DNA of 33,031 nucleotides from Chitinophagales bacterium (lineage in GTDB: Bacteria > Bacteroidota > Bacteroidia > Chitinophagales > Saprospiraceae): NCBI GenBank assembly GCA_013297575.1, contig JAAFHO010000003.1, positions 1-33,031 on the forward strand, in the 5' to 3' direction. The translations under genes and the position numbers were made by a program. Positions 1 through 8,670 of the stretch are shown here, in pieces. A model generated the notes under the pieces. It worked only from the letters and a program-made list of their open reading frames with translations, did not search any database and was not told the origin of the DNA. Every line of letters begins with the position of its first letter. Positions within the stretch are counted from its first letter, which is position 1.

Positions 1-2
1 AA

Positions 3-743
3 CCAACTTATATTTGTAATGGTGTGAGCGCACAAATTGGAGTTGTGAACAACAATCCAAATGATATTTTGAACTATCAGTGGTCGGGCGGTTTACCAAC
101 AGGTGCTATCCAAAACGTAAACCCAACAACAGCAACGACTTATACAGTTATTGTAACGAACCAATATGCGTGTAAAGATACCCTTAACTTTGTGGTAACG
201 CCGGTTAAATTGGCACTTGACTTAAATGTAACAGGAAAGACCACCATTTGCCCTGGGGAAACAGCAGTAATTACGGCTACAACAACAGGAGGCTCTATAT
301 ATAGTTACAATTGGACACCTGCCTCTACTCTGGATGATCCAACCATTGCCGCACCTACTGCCGCACCAGAAGAAACAACAGATTATAACGTAGTTGTAAC
401 GGATGCTAGTGGCTGTACGATTGTAGGCAATACAACGATTACAGTTATTTCGCCAGATTGTATTGATCCATTTATCTTTGTTCCAAATGCGTTTTCTCCG
501 AATAACGACGGCAATAACGACTTTTTCCGCGTACGCGGTATCAATATGACTGAACTCTACTTTGTAGTTTGGGACCGTTGGGGTGAGAAGGTATATGAAA
601 CCGAGCAAGTCAGTCACATTGGTTGGGATGGTATTTTTAAGGGTGTTTCCTCTACTCCGGATTCCTACGCATGGTATGCACGCGTACGATGCGGAAATGG
701 CAAAATTTGGGAGAAAAAAGGTAACGTGACTTTGCTCAAGTAA
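3..743 (+). CDS. C-terminal part of a large secreted/adhesin-like protein with T9SS type B (gliding motility-associated, CHU_C-like) C-terminal domain; 5' end lies outside window
   Basis: Frame is open to the left edge (PTYICNG before the GTG at 24). C-terminus FIFVPNAFSPNNDGNNDFFRVRGI...VWDRWGEKVYE...GWDGIFKG...YAWYARVRCGNGKIWEKKGNVTLLK is typical of the type-B sorting domain; upstream PKD/Ig-like repeats (TTYTVIVTNQYAC, TTDYNVVVTDASGC). Confidence 0.9.
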   Translation, partial: PTYICNGVSAQIGVVNNNPNDILNYQWSGGLPTGAIQNVNPTTATTYTVIVTNQYACKDTLNFVVTPVKLALDLNVTGKTTICPGETAVITATTTGGSIYSYNWTPASTLDDPTIAAPTAAPEETTDYNVVVTDASGCTIVGNTTITVISPDCIDPFIFVPNAFSPNNDGNNDFFRVRGINMTELYFVVWDRWGEKVYETEQVSHIGWDGIFKGVSSTPDSYAWYARVRCGNGKIWEKKGNVTLLK

Positions 744-767
744 ATAAGTATTACATCCAGAAAGATA

Positions 768-797
768 AAAAAAATCTTGTCGAATAAATTGACAAGA
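768..797 (-). terminator. Putative Rho-independent terminator (minus strand), downstream of the RluA-family gene
   Basis: TCTTGTC (775-781) / GACAAGA (791-797) inverted repeat with an A-tract at 768-774, i.e. a U-tract on the minus strand. Confidence 0.5.
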
Positions 798-808
798 CTT
801 GAACTATT

Positions 809-874
809 CTAATGTTGTCCACTTAAGGATCTAACCACTTTATAGTTGGTTTGTCGTTACGTGGACAACATTAG
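809..874. repeat. 66-bp inverted-repeat hairpin
   Basis: CTAATGTTGTCCAC (809-822) and GTGGACAACATTAG (861-874) are perfect 14-bp inverted repeats in the convergent intergenic region. Confidence 0.75.
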
Positions 875-952
875 GGCTGTAAGCACAACGGCTGTATGCA
901 TCATTTACAGCATTTTAGTTCGAGATTGTTCCTAAAACGCCCTAACCATAAA

Positions 953-1624
953 TTATGGAACCAATGGGTTGTTTATTTGGTCTAAGAAAGCACTCCATAC
1001 CGTATCTCCACTTGGAATATCTGCCACAAAACTCAGTAATTCGCCAGTAGTAGGGTGTTTTATTGTTATTTTATGTGCGTGCAAATGTATAGATCGATCC
1101 AAATTGCCCCGTTTTGCACCATATTTTACATCCCCTTTAATGGGGCAGCCAATAGCGGATAATTGTGCCCTGATTTGGTGGTGTTTCCCCGTATATAATT
1201 GAATTTCGAGGAGATGGTAACGCTCCGAACTGCCTAATACCCGATACTTTAAAATCCCTTTTTCGCGGCCTGCCTTATCTTCGGTATAAACACGACTTTT
1301 GTTTTTAGATTCATTTTTTTCAAAGTAGTGGACAAGTTCGGCTGTAGTTGGCTCGGGTAAATTTGCCACTACAGCAAGGTATGTTTTTGTCAAACCACGT
1401 TCCTTGAACTGTTCGCTCAATGCGTGGGCGGCGGTTTTAGTTTTTGCAAAAAGAACAATGCCGCTTACAGGGCGGTCGATACGGTGCACTACAAAAAGGG
1501 ATTGCCCCAAATGAAGTTCTGCTTGATCTAATAGACACTGTTCACCTGTTTTATCGGGCTGAACACCAATTCCCGCGGGTTTGATGATGGCAACAAAATC
1601 ATTGTCGTTGTGGAGTAAGTGCAT
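953..1624 (-). CDS. RluA-family RNA pseudouridine synthase (start probably at 1624 or 1660 rather than the ORF-track GTG at 1723)
   Basis: MHLLHNDNDFVAIIKPAGIGVQPD...VVHRIDRPVSGIVLFAKTKTAAHALSEQFKERGLTKTYLAVV...LLEIQLYTGKHHQIRAQLSAIGCPIKGDVKYGA: RluA catalytic HRIDRPVSG motif and GKHHQIRAQ motif. Confidence 0.9.
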   Translation of the reverse strand: MHLLHNDNDFVAIIKPAGIGVQPDKTGEQCLLDQAELHLGQSLFVVHRIDRPVSGIVLFAKTKTAAHALSEQFKERGLTKTYLAVVANLPEPTTAELVHYFEKNESKNKSRVYTEDKAGREKGILKYRVLGSSERYHLLEIQLYTGKHHQIRAQLSAIGCPIKGDVKYGAKRGNLDRSIHLHAHKITIKHPTTGELLSFVADIPSGDTVWSAFLDQINNPLVP

Positions 1625-1706
1625 AGCAGTAGGGGGGCTGGGGGGCCTAAAAAAAGCCATCCTGATTGAACAGAATGACTTTCTAAGTTTTTTGCCACGT
1701 AAAAGA

Positions 1707-1922
1707 TCAAGATGGAGTGCCACCGCCGGGCATAGAGGTTATATCCAACCGGTCATCGTTAAAATGCTGGTTGTTGGTATGACCACCTTCGATACGGGAC
1801 ATTTTATCTTTGTCCAGTATTTGAGAGTTCTCCGCTAGTTCATCTAGTGAAGATTTCCCTTGGTTGTCAACGGTCTCATTTTTACCGTTTTGTGTAAGAT
1901 TTCTTATTATACGGTCAAACAT
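1707..1922 (-). CDS. Small peptide (71 aa) with a double-glycine leader-like motif; possible ribosomal peptide precursor
   Basis: ...SLDELAENSQILDKDKMSRIEGG|HTNNQHFNDDRLDITSMPGGGTPS. The LxxxxLxKxxMxxIxGG pattern resembles Bacteroidetes GG-type leaders. A TACCTTTG -7-like box lies at 1961-1954 on the minus strand, about 32 nt upstream of the ATG. Confidence 0.5.
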   Translation of the reverse strand: MFDRIIRNLTQNGKNETVDNQGKSSLDELAENSQILDKDKMSRIEGGHTNNQHFNDDRLDITSMPGGGTPS

Positions 1923-1953
1923 ATTAAAGAAACGGGTTGGTTAAAAGACAGGT

Positions 1954-1961
1954 CAAAGGTA
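1954..1961 (-). promoter_or_regulatory. Bacteroidetes -7 box (TAnnTTTG) upstream of the small peptide ORF
   Basis: Reverse complement of CAAAGGTA reads TACCTTTG; no clear -33 TTG seen at standard spacing. Confidence 0.4.
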
Positions 1962-1991
1962 AAGGGTTTTTTTATTTACACCAGATAAATC

Positions 1992-2020
1992 TTGTTAAAG
2001 TTGAAAAAAAATTACCTTTG
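1992..2020 (+). promoter_or_regulatory. Bacteroidetes-type promoter for the SSS symporter gene
   Basis: TTG (1992-1994), 18-nt spacer, TACCTTTG (2013-2020), 38 nt before the ATG at 2059. Confidence 0.6.
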
Positions 2021-2058
2021 CCTCTGAAAGTTGCACCATTTTGTGCTCAAATTAAACT

Positions 2059-3597
2059 ATGGACGGATATCTATCACCTGTTATTGTATTGGTAATCCTT
2101 ATCGGTTACTTCATGATGCTCATCGGAGTAGCTTGGTTTACGGGCAGAAATAACACTAATGAGGGCTTTTTTCTAGCCAATAGGAACGTTCCGTGGTATG
2201 TGGTGGCTTATGCTATGATCGGTACAAGCATCAGCGGGGTTACCTTTATTTCATTGCCTGGATCGGTGGGTTTGGATGCAGGTATCAATCGAGGTTTCGG
2301 GTATATTCAAGTGGTTTTGGGTTATTTAGTGGGGTATTTTTTTATTGCCACAGTGCTTATGCCGATGTATTATCGTTTGCAACTCACTACGATTTATGGA
2401 TATTTGGAACAGCGGTTGGGATATAATTCCTACAAAACTGGTGCGGTGTTTTTCATTATTTCGCGTACGGTAGGTTCAGCGGCTCGGATGTTTTTAGCAG
2501 CGGTGGTATTGCAAAATTTGGTATTCGGCCCACTTGGTGTACCATTTGTTGCCACTGTTTTTATTATGCTGGCCTTGATTTACGCCTATACGTTCAAAGG
2601 TGGCTTGAAAACTATCATTTGGACAGATACCATCATGACTACGTTTTTTATTGCAGCAGTGGTTTGGACGGTTTTTTCGGTAGGCAAAGTGCTGGGATTT
2701 AATGGTATTGGCGAAATTTGGACAGCCGTAAGCCAAAGCCGGTATAGCCAAATGTTCTTTTGGGATCATTTTGCTACTGATCCTAACCATTTTGTCAAAC
2801 AGTTTTTAAGCGGTGCGCTTGTAGCCATTGCCATGACTGGGCTTGACCAAGATTTGATGCAAAAGAATTTAGCCTGCAAAAACATCAAAGAGGCGCAAAA
2901 AAATATGTTGGTGTTCTGCTGCTACCTGATTGTAATTAATATTGCATTTATGATCTTGGGCGCATTGTTGTATATGTACGCCAATTCACTTGGGATCGAA
3001 ATTCCTGCCAAAAGCGATCAATTATACCCCAAAATTGCCTTTAGTCATTTGGATGCAGCAGCGGGTATTTTCTTTATACTCGGATTGGTTGCCAGCACCT
3101 ATTCTAGTTCGGATAGTGCACTTACTGCACTTACAACCTCCTTTTGCGTTGATTTTCTTGATTTTGAGAAAAAAGCCAATGTTCCAAACGATCCATACAT
3201 CAGTGATAGTGAGAACGAAGCTCGAAAAGCAGCCATTGAAAAGCAATTGCATCGACAACGCACTTATGTCCACCTTGGATTTTCGTTGGTTTTTGTTGTT
3301 ATTATTCAGTTGTTGTACGCTTTTAGTGATGGTGCTGTTTTGGGACTTATTTTTAAGTTGGCAGGTTATACTTATGGGCCACTTTTGGGCTTGTTTGCCT
3401 TTGGTCTTTTTACAAAATTAAGCCTACATGACCGTTATGTACCTATAGTGTGCATATCTGCGCCAATCCTTACTTATATCATCGAAATAAGTAGTAAACA
3501 GTACTTTGATGTAGGATTCCTGACAATTTTGGTCAATGGAGTGCTGACTTTTGTAGGATTATGGGTTATTTCTTATCGGGAGGTGGCGAAAGGTTAG
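2059..3597 (+). CDS. Sodium:solute symporter (SSS family)
   Basis: 512 aa polytopic protein; GRNNTNEGFFLANRNVPWYVVAYAMIGTSISGVTFISLPG and ASTYSSSDSALTALTTSFCVDF are SSS-family signatures. Confidence 0.93.
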   Translation: MDGYLSPVIVLVILIGYFMMLIGVAWFTGRNNTNEGFFLANRNVPWYVVAYAMIGTSISGVTFISLPGSVGLDAGINRGFGYIQVVLGYLVGYFFIATVLMPMYYRLQLTTIYGYLEQRLGYNSYKTGAVFFIISRTVGSAARMFLAAVVLQNLVFGPLGVPFVATVFIMLALIYAYTFKGGLKTIIWTDTIMTTFFIAAVVWTVFSVGKVLGFNGIGEIWTAVSQSRYSQMFFWDHFATDPNHFVKQFLSGALVAIAMTGLDQDLMQKNLACKNIKEAQKNMLVFCCYLIVINIAFMILGALLYMYANSLGIEIPAKSDQLYPKIAFSHLDAAAGIFFILGLVASTYSSSDSALTALTTSFCVDFLDFEKKANVPNDPYISDSENEARKAAIEKQLHRQRTYVHLGFSLVFVVIIQLLYAFSDGAVLGLIFKLAGYTYGPLLGLFAFGLFTKLSLHDRYVPIVCISAPILTYIIEISSKQYFDVGFLTILVNGVLTFVGLWVISYREVAKG

Positions 3598-3688
3598 ATA
3601 TTGTTGTTACAATCCTATTTAGTCATTCTCTTGGGTAACAATTAATCATTTTCTTGTCTTTGTTTCTTTTTTTGCAATTTTGTAAATA

Positions 3689-3895
3689 TAAGTATTTGGA
3701 CACAATTAATTGCATAATTGAATGTAGGTATTTTTCGGCTAGATGAACCATTTTTAAGGCAGATAGCGGTACTATCTAATGAAAAAATGGGGAAGGATTT
3801 ATGCTGAGCCTGTCGAATTCATGCTGAGCCTGTCGAAGTAGCATAGGCGGAAAAGCCCAAGTTCAAAATGATAATTAATTGTGTTCAAATACTTA
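3689..3895. repeat. Fold-back/MITE-like element A (about 207 bp, 23-bp terminal inverted repeats)
   Basis: TAAGTATTTGGACACAATTAATT (3689-3711) vs reverse complement of 3873-3895 TAAGTATTTGAACACAATTAATT (22/23). Central hairpin CCATTTTT-aaggc-AGATAG-cggta-CTATCT-aatga-AAAAATGG (3748-3790). Two TGCTGAGCCTGTCGAA copies lie only in the right arm. Confidence 0.85.
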
Positions 3896-3910
3896 ACTAT
3901 CAAATTTTTA

Positions 3911-4777
3911 ATGGCAGATAAGAAACCTTTAAATGTATATTCAGACCCTTCTTTGGGACAGTTTAATATCTTTCGGCTTGCACCTATTCTTGAAAAAAAT
4001 AATAGCCCAACGGTTTATAGGGCAAGAGCACATTTTAAAATTACTTTAGTTAAAGGTAGTGGTGTTTTTCATTATGCTGATAAAAGTGTCGTAATTAAGG
4101 AACAAGCTATCGCTTTTTCTAATCCACAAATCCCTTACAGTTGGGAAAAGCGAGACCAAATCATCAGCGGTTTTTTTTGCTTTTTTACGCCCGATTTTTT
4201 TAATCAATTTGGTAAGATCAATCAATATGACATTTTCAAACCCAACGGGACACATATTTTTGAATTAACCGCTAACGAATTCGAGATAGCTGCTTCTATC
4301 TTTGAAAAAATGCTTCTTGAAATCAATACAGACTATGTTTACAAAGACGATGTTTTGCGAAATATGGCTTTTGAACTCATACATTTGGCGATGAAATTGC
4401 AGCCTTCCAATAATTTTGAACAGTCAAAAAATAATTCTTCTAATCGAATTACATCCTTGTTTTTAGAACTGTTAGAACGTCAATTTCCAATTGATGAAAA
4501 TAATCAAAAAATGAATCTTCGTGCTGCATCAGCGTTTGCACATCATTTATCTATTCATGTTAATCATTTAAACAGATCTGTTAAACTAATTACTCAAAAA
4601 ACAACTACTCAAATTATTACTCAACGAATCGTACAAGAGGCTAAGTCTTTATTGAAACATAGCAATTGGAATGTTTCTGAAATAGCATATTCATTAGGCT
4701 TTGAAGAAACGCCTAATTTTAACAATTTTTTCAAGAAGCATGTCGGACAAACGCCCCTCCAATTTAGGAATCTTTGA
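3911..4777 (+). CDS. AraC family transcriptional regulator (start at MADKKPLNVYSD rather than the GTG at 3881 inside the repeat)
   Basis: C-terminal HTH: RIVQEAKSLLKHSNWNVSEIAYSLGFEETPNFNNFFKKHVGQTPLQFRNL; N-terminal cupin-like sensor domain. Confidence 0.93.
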   Translation: MADKKPLNVYSDPSLGQFNIFRLAPILEKNNSPTVYRARAHFKITLVKGSGVFHYADKSVVIKEQAIAFSNPQIPYSWEKRDQIISGFFCFFTPDFFNQFGKINQYDIFKPNGTHIFELTANEFEIAASIFEKMLLEINTDYVYKDDVLRNMAFELIHLAMKLQPSNNFEQSKNNSSNRITSLFLELLERQFPIDENNQKMNLRAASAFAHHLSIHVNHLNRSVKLITQKTTTQIITQRIVQEAKSLLKHSNWNVSEIAYSLGFEETPNFNNFFKKHVGQTPLQFRNL

Positions 4778-4882
4778 TTTTTACAACTTTCCGTTTGTAT
4801 TTTACTTTTACAGCCGTACTTATTTTCAGAGGTTTGCATTCTTTAATTTTACATTGAAAATAAAAGTAAAAAATAATTAATT

Positions 4883-5746
4883 ATGAAACAAGTATTGCAT
4901 TTTACCATTGTAACCTTTGCTTTTTTTACGACACAGCTGGCATCAGCACAAGAAACTTCTTTTTTCTTAAAAGGAGAAAAATCACCTAATATACATCATA
5001 TCGGCGACGTTTGGCTCAAAGAATTATCTGGAGCGGATAGTGTTTTCAATAATAGCATTGCTTTTGCTACTTTCGCGTCAGGAGCAAGGTTGCATTGGCA
5101 TAAACATCCAGGTGGACAAATTCTTATGATTACCGAAGGAGAAGGCTATTATCAAGAAAAAGGTAAGCCCAAACAAACAATTCATAAAGGCGAAGTGATA
5201 AAATGCCAGCCCGATGTGGAACATTGGCACGGAGCAACCCCTACAAGTAGCGTAAGTTATATCGCAAGTTCGCCAGCCCAAAAAGGAAAGACAATTTGGT
5301 TGCAACAGGTAACTGATGAAGAATACAGTAAGAGTCCAATCAATACAACAATAAAAAGTACGACTGCCGAACAAGAAATAATAAATCTTTCCAAAGACAA
5401 ATGGCGTTGGATGTCAGAAAAAAAAGCAGATACATTGGCGATGCTTTTTAATGAAAAATCTGTATTCGTTCACATGGGCGGCAGTTGGGGGAAAGAACAA
5501 GAAGTCAATATAATTAAAAGTGGCGGAATTCATTATAAAAAAGCAGATATTGAAGAAGTGTCGGTTCATATAATTGGTAATACTGCTATCTTATTGAATA
5601 AAATCACCTTGCTTGCAGTTGTAGGAGGAAATGAAGTAACTAATCCATTTATGGTAACAGAAGTGTATGTTAATGAAAATGGGAAATGGACATTGGGTTC
5701 TCTTTCGTTTACAAAATTGCTTACACCCGCAGAAATGAAGCATTGA
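4883..5746 (+). CDS. Secreted two-domain protein: cupin plus C-terminal SnoaL/DUF4440-like domain
   Basis: Signal peptide MKQVLHFTIVTFAFFTTQLASAQ; cupin motif GARLHWHKHPGGQILMITEGEGYYQEKGKPKQTIHKGEVIKCQPDVEHWHGA; C-terminal half KADTLAMLFNEKSVFVHMGGSWGKEQEVNIIKSG...VTEVYVNENGKWTLGSLSFTKL resembles DUF4440. Confidence 0.8.
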   Translation: MKQVLHFTIVTFAFFTTQLASAQETSFFLKGEKSPNIHHIGDVWLKELSGADSVFNNSIAFATFASGARLHWHKHPGGQILMITEGEGYYQEKGKPKQTIHKGEVIKCQPDVEHWHGATPTSSVSYIASSPAQKGKTIWLQQVTDEEYSKSPINTTIKSTTAEQEIINLSKDKWRWMSEKKADTLAMLFNEKSVFVHMGGSWGKEQEVNIIKSGGIHYKKADIEEVSVHIIGNTAILLNKITLLAVVGGNEVTNPFMVTEVYVNENGKWTLGSLSFTKLLTPAEMKH

Positions 5747-5811
5747 GTTACAGTGCATCCCTAATCGGTCTCATCGTTTAAGCACTGCTTTTCTAAGGGC
5801 GAGAAGATCAT

Positions 5812-5857
5812 AAAAAAACTACCTTGCATTCCATAGATCAAGAATACAAGGTAGTTT
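5812..5857 (-). terminator. Rho-independent terminator for the cohesin-like gene (minus strand)
   Basis: AAACTACCTTG (5816-5826) / CAAGGTAGTTT (5847-5857) with an A-run at 5812-5818, i.e. a U-tract on the minus strand. Confidence 0.75.
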
Positions 5858-5870
5858 AACAATTTGATGT

Positions 5871-7964
5871 CTATTTTTTCACCAATTTACCAGTACCTAC
5901 TGGCCTGCCTTCTTCCAACACCTGCCAATAATACATACCAGCCGGCAATTGTCCCGTTTCGATAGATTGCATACCCGATGGAAGGGTTTTACTCAAAATT
6001 CTTTCGCCTAATGCCGAGTATAGTACCATATCTTGCGTACTGCCCGATGTATTTTCAAATACGAGCATTTGATCGAATGGGTTTGGATTAGCCCTGATAT
6101 ACTGCGCATTATCGGGTTGATAAGTGCTGGATGGTGGCATAATACAAATGACACCCGGAATATTTAAGGCAGCGTTGAATGAATTAATACCTCCTGTGTT
6201 TTCAATGGCGGGCGGTGTAGTAGGTCCCATACCTACTCCATTGGTCAATATGCTGGTTTTGGGGCCATTACCCTTTACTTTGAAACAAAGTTCGTATAAA
6301 ACGGTGGTATCGGGTAGTGTTATGCCATTTAGAAGGAAAGGGGATTGCTCAAAAATTACAATACAAAAACCTGTACTGTTGATATTATTCTCCAAAGTAC
6401 CATAGTCTTTTAGTGCGCCTGGCTGTATTTGTAGTAATTCCAACTGGGTATTATCCCAAGTATGGGCAAATTGCATCGTTGTCATATCGGTGAGTTTTTT
6501 AGCAAAAACAGGTACGCAAACGGTATCACCTACCGTAACCGTATCGCTGCCTACTGTAATAATAGTAGGTGCGCTTTCTACGCAAATAACACCAGAAGCA
6601 TTCAAATCAGCCGAAAATACATTTTGATCCAAACTGTTTTCCACTGCTGCAGGAGCGGAGGGAATCATACCCACTCCATTGGTCTCTACAAATATTTTGG
6701 GCGCATTTCCAGTAGCCACAAAACAGAGCTCGTACAAGACTACGCTGTCGGGTAAGGTGAGCGGGTAAGGGGAGGTTGAGATATCAAACTGTATTATCGT
6801 TCTCCCAGCAATGATATGATTATAGCCAAAGCTACCATTGCTGGCCAGCATACCATTTTTTATACCGACAAACTCAAGTCCACCTGCATCCCAATTATGC
6901 GCATATTGCATCCCGACGAGGTCATTAAAGTTTTCAGCCCACACAGGTACACAAATCGTATCGCCCAACAAAACGGTTCCACTACCCACGTGTACCACAA
7001 ATAGCGGTTGTTGAATATAAATAGTGCCACTCACATTGAAATTGGGCAGAAATACATTTTGTCCCAAATAATTCTCTACCGATGGCGGTGATGCAACAGG
7101 AGATCCCTCTCCACTCGTTTTTACTACTACAGAGGTAGATGTACCCGAAGTTACAAAACAAAGTTCGTACAAAACAGTACTATCAGGTATGGAAAGCCCA
7201 CTATTACTTGAACCAAAAAGGTATTCAAAACTAACTAGGCAACGCCCGGAAGATAATAGGTTGTAAGAAAAAATACCCGTATCTACCAGTATATTGTTTT
7301 TTATCGAAATAAGCGTAAGACTGCTAGGATTCCAGCTATGGGTGTATTGCATCGCTACAATATCGGTATAGTTTTTAGCTGTTACAGGTACACAAATCGT
7401 GTCACCTATCGCAGCCGTTCCGTTTCCTACGGTCATGATAAACGGGTTTTCAATAATACAAACTTGACCAGTTATATTAGCTGCGGTGCTAAAAAGATCA
7501 GTGCTATTGCTGTTGTAAATACCAGGAGGCGTGGCAACTGGTAGTCCAACGCCATTGGTAAGAATATTAATTTTGGGTATATTCCCGGTCACTACAAAAC
7601 AAAGTTCATAAAGTACAACATTGTCGGGTAAGGTAAGCGGGACGGTTGATCCTCCTGCTAAAGACTCAAATATCAAGATACACCTTCCAGCAACAGACAG
7701 ATTATAATCGAAAATTCCCTTGTCTTTGAGTGCTTTAGCGCTGACAGAAATTAATTTTAATCCAGTTGATTCCCAGTTGTGGGCATATTGCATCCCAATA
7801 ATATTAGTGAAATTTTTAGCCGAAACGGGTACATATATTGTATCACCAGCGGATGCCAATATACTTCCAACACTAATGGCTGTAATGGGATTATTCTGAG
7901 CACGTACATGCTGAGCAAACAATAGTAGCGCAATGGCTACCAACAATTTTGGAAAAACGTTCAT
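5871..7964 (-). CDS. Secreted protein with four tandem cohesin-like domains and a T9SS type A C-terminal sorting domain
   Basis: Four repeats beginning like VGSGTVLLGDTICVPVWAENFNDLVGMQYAHNWDAGGLEFVGIKNG...LPDSVVLYELCFVATGNAPKIFVETNGVG...GVICV; C-terminus ANPNPFDQMLVFENTSGS...LYSALGERILSKTLPSGMQSIETGQLPAGMYYWQVLEEGRPVGTGKLVKK. Confidence 0.8.
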   Translation of the reverse strand: MNVFPKLLVAIALLLFAQHVRAQNNPITAISVGSILASAGDTIYVPVSAKNFTNIIGMQYAHNWESTGLKLISVSAKALKDKGIFDYNLSVAGRCILIFESLAGGSTVPLTLPDNVVLYELCFVVTGNIPKINILTNGVGLPVATPPGIYNSNSTDLFSTAANITGQVCIIENPFIMTVGNGTAAIGDTICVPVTAKNYTDIVAMQYTHSWNPSSLTLISIKNNILVDTGIFSYNLLSSGRCLVSFEYLFGSSNSGLSIPDSTVLYELCFVTSGTSTSVVVKTSGEGSPVASPPSVENYLGQNVFLPNFNVSGTIYIQQPLFVVHVGSGTVLLGDTICVPVWAENFNDLVGMQYAHNWDAGGLEFVGIKNGMLASNGSFGYNHIIAGRTIIQFDISTSPYPLTLPDSVVLYELCFVATGNAPKIFVETNGVGMIPSAPAAVENSLDQNVFSADLNASGVICVESAPTIITVGSDTVTVGDTVCVPVFAKKLTDMTTMQFAHTWDNTQLELLQIQPGALKDYGTLENNINSTGFCIVIFEQSPFLLNGITLPDTTVLYELCFKVKGNGPKTSILTNGVGMGPTTPPAIENTGGINSFNAALNIPGVICIMPPSSTYQPDNAQYIRANPNPFDQMLVFENTSGSTQDMVLYSALGERILSKTLPSGMQSIETGQLPAGMYYWQVLEEGRPVGTGKLVKK

Positions 7965-8670
7965 GAGATAAATGATGAATAATGAAAAAATAGCCTTGAG
8001 ATTGTCCCCAAAACTCGTTGATTATGAAATGATTATAAAAATACAATCCCGATTAAGAACACGTAAATAATGCTACTTGAAGATAAAAAACGATCATTTT
8101 CCGTAATTTGCCGTGCATCGGGCTACACGATGGTAACTGGGCAGTATTGGAATCAGATTGCTTACCTTTACTATATCATCTAAGAATTGCTTTTTCGTTC
8201 CTAATAACGGAAACGCAGATAACTGGTGCTAAGGTTGGGTATTGCTGTAAAAATAATTGAATGGCAAAATTAATATCAATACATCAAATAAATGCCATTT
8301 TTTGGTATAAATAAGATATTGACTGAACGCCTTTAGTTTTTGTGCATAAATTTAGGGGACATCATGCGGTTTTAATACCCAATACCAAAAGAGCCGAAGT
8401 ATAAATGCAACAAAATCAATTTTGCATAGTCTATCTTGAAAAGATAAGGGGGGATGGGGGTAGCAAATATCATACCCGAAAACGTAGCCAATCCAACTAT
8501 TTCGCTCATATCTTATACCCATCACTTATATTTTCGGACGAAATGAGACATAATTCGCCGCCTTGCATTAGTTTTGCGGCAGTTTTTTTTTATCCAGTAC
8601 TGACTACCGCGGTGGTTGGTGCTGGTTTTATGCAGGTAATTTTAAACAAAGTATTGAAAATCAGTAGTAT

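Noticed and set aside
222-617. 131-aa minus-strand ORF
   Set aside because: Antisense to the T9SS type-B C-terminal domain; Cys/Arg-rich shadow translation.
1628-1652. G-rich AGTAGGGGGGCTGGGGGGCCT (and GGGGGGATGGGGG at 8449) as a possible G-quadruplex
   Set aside because: Only two long G-runs in each; similar CCCCCAGCCCCC strings are common intergenic sequence in Bacteroidetes, so evidence is insufficient.
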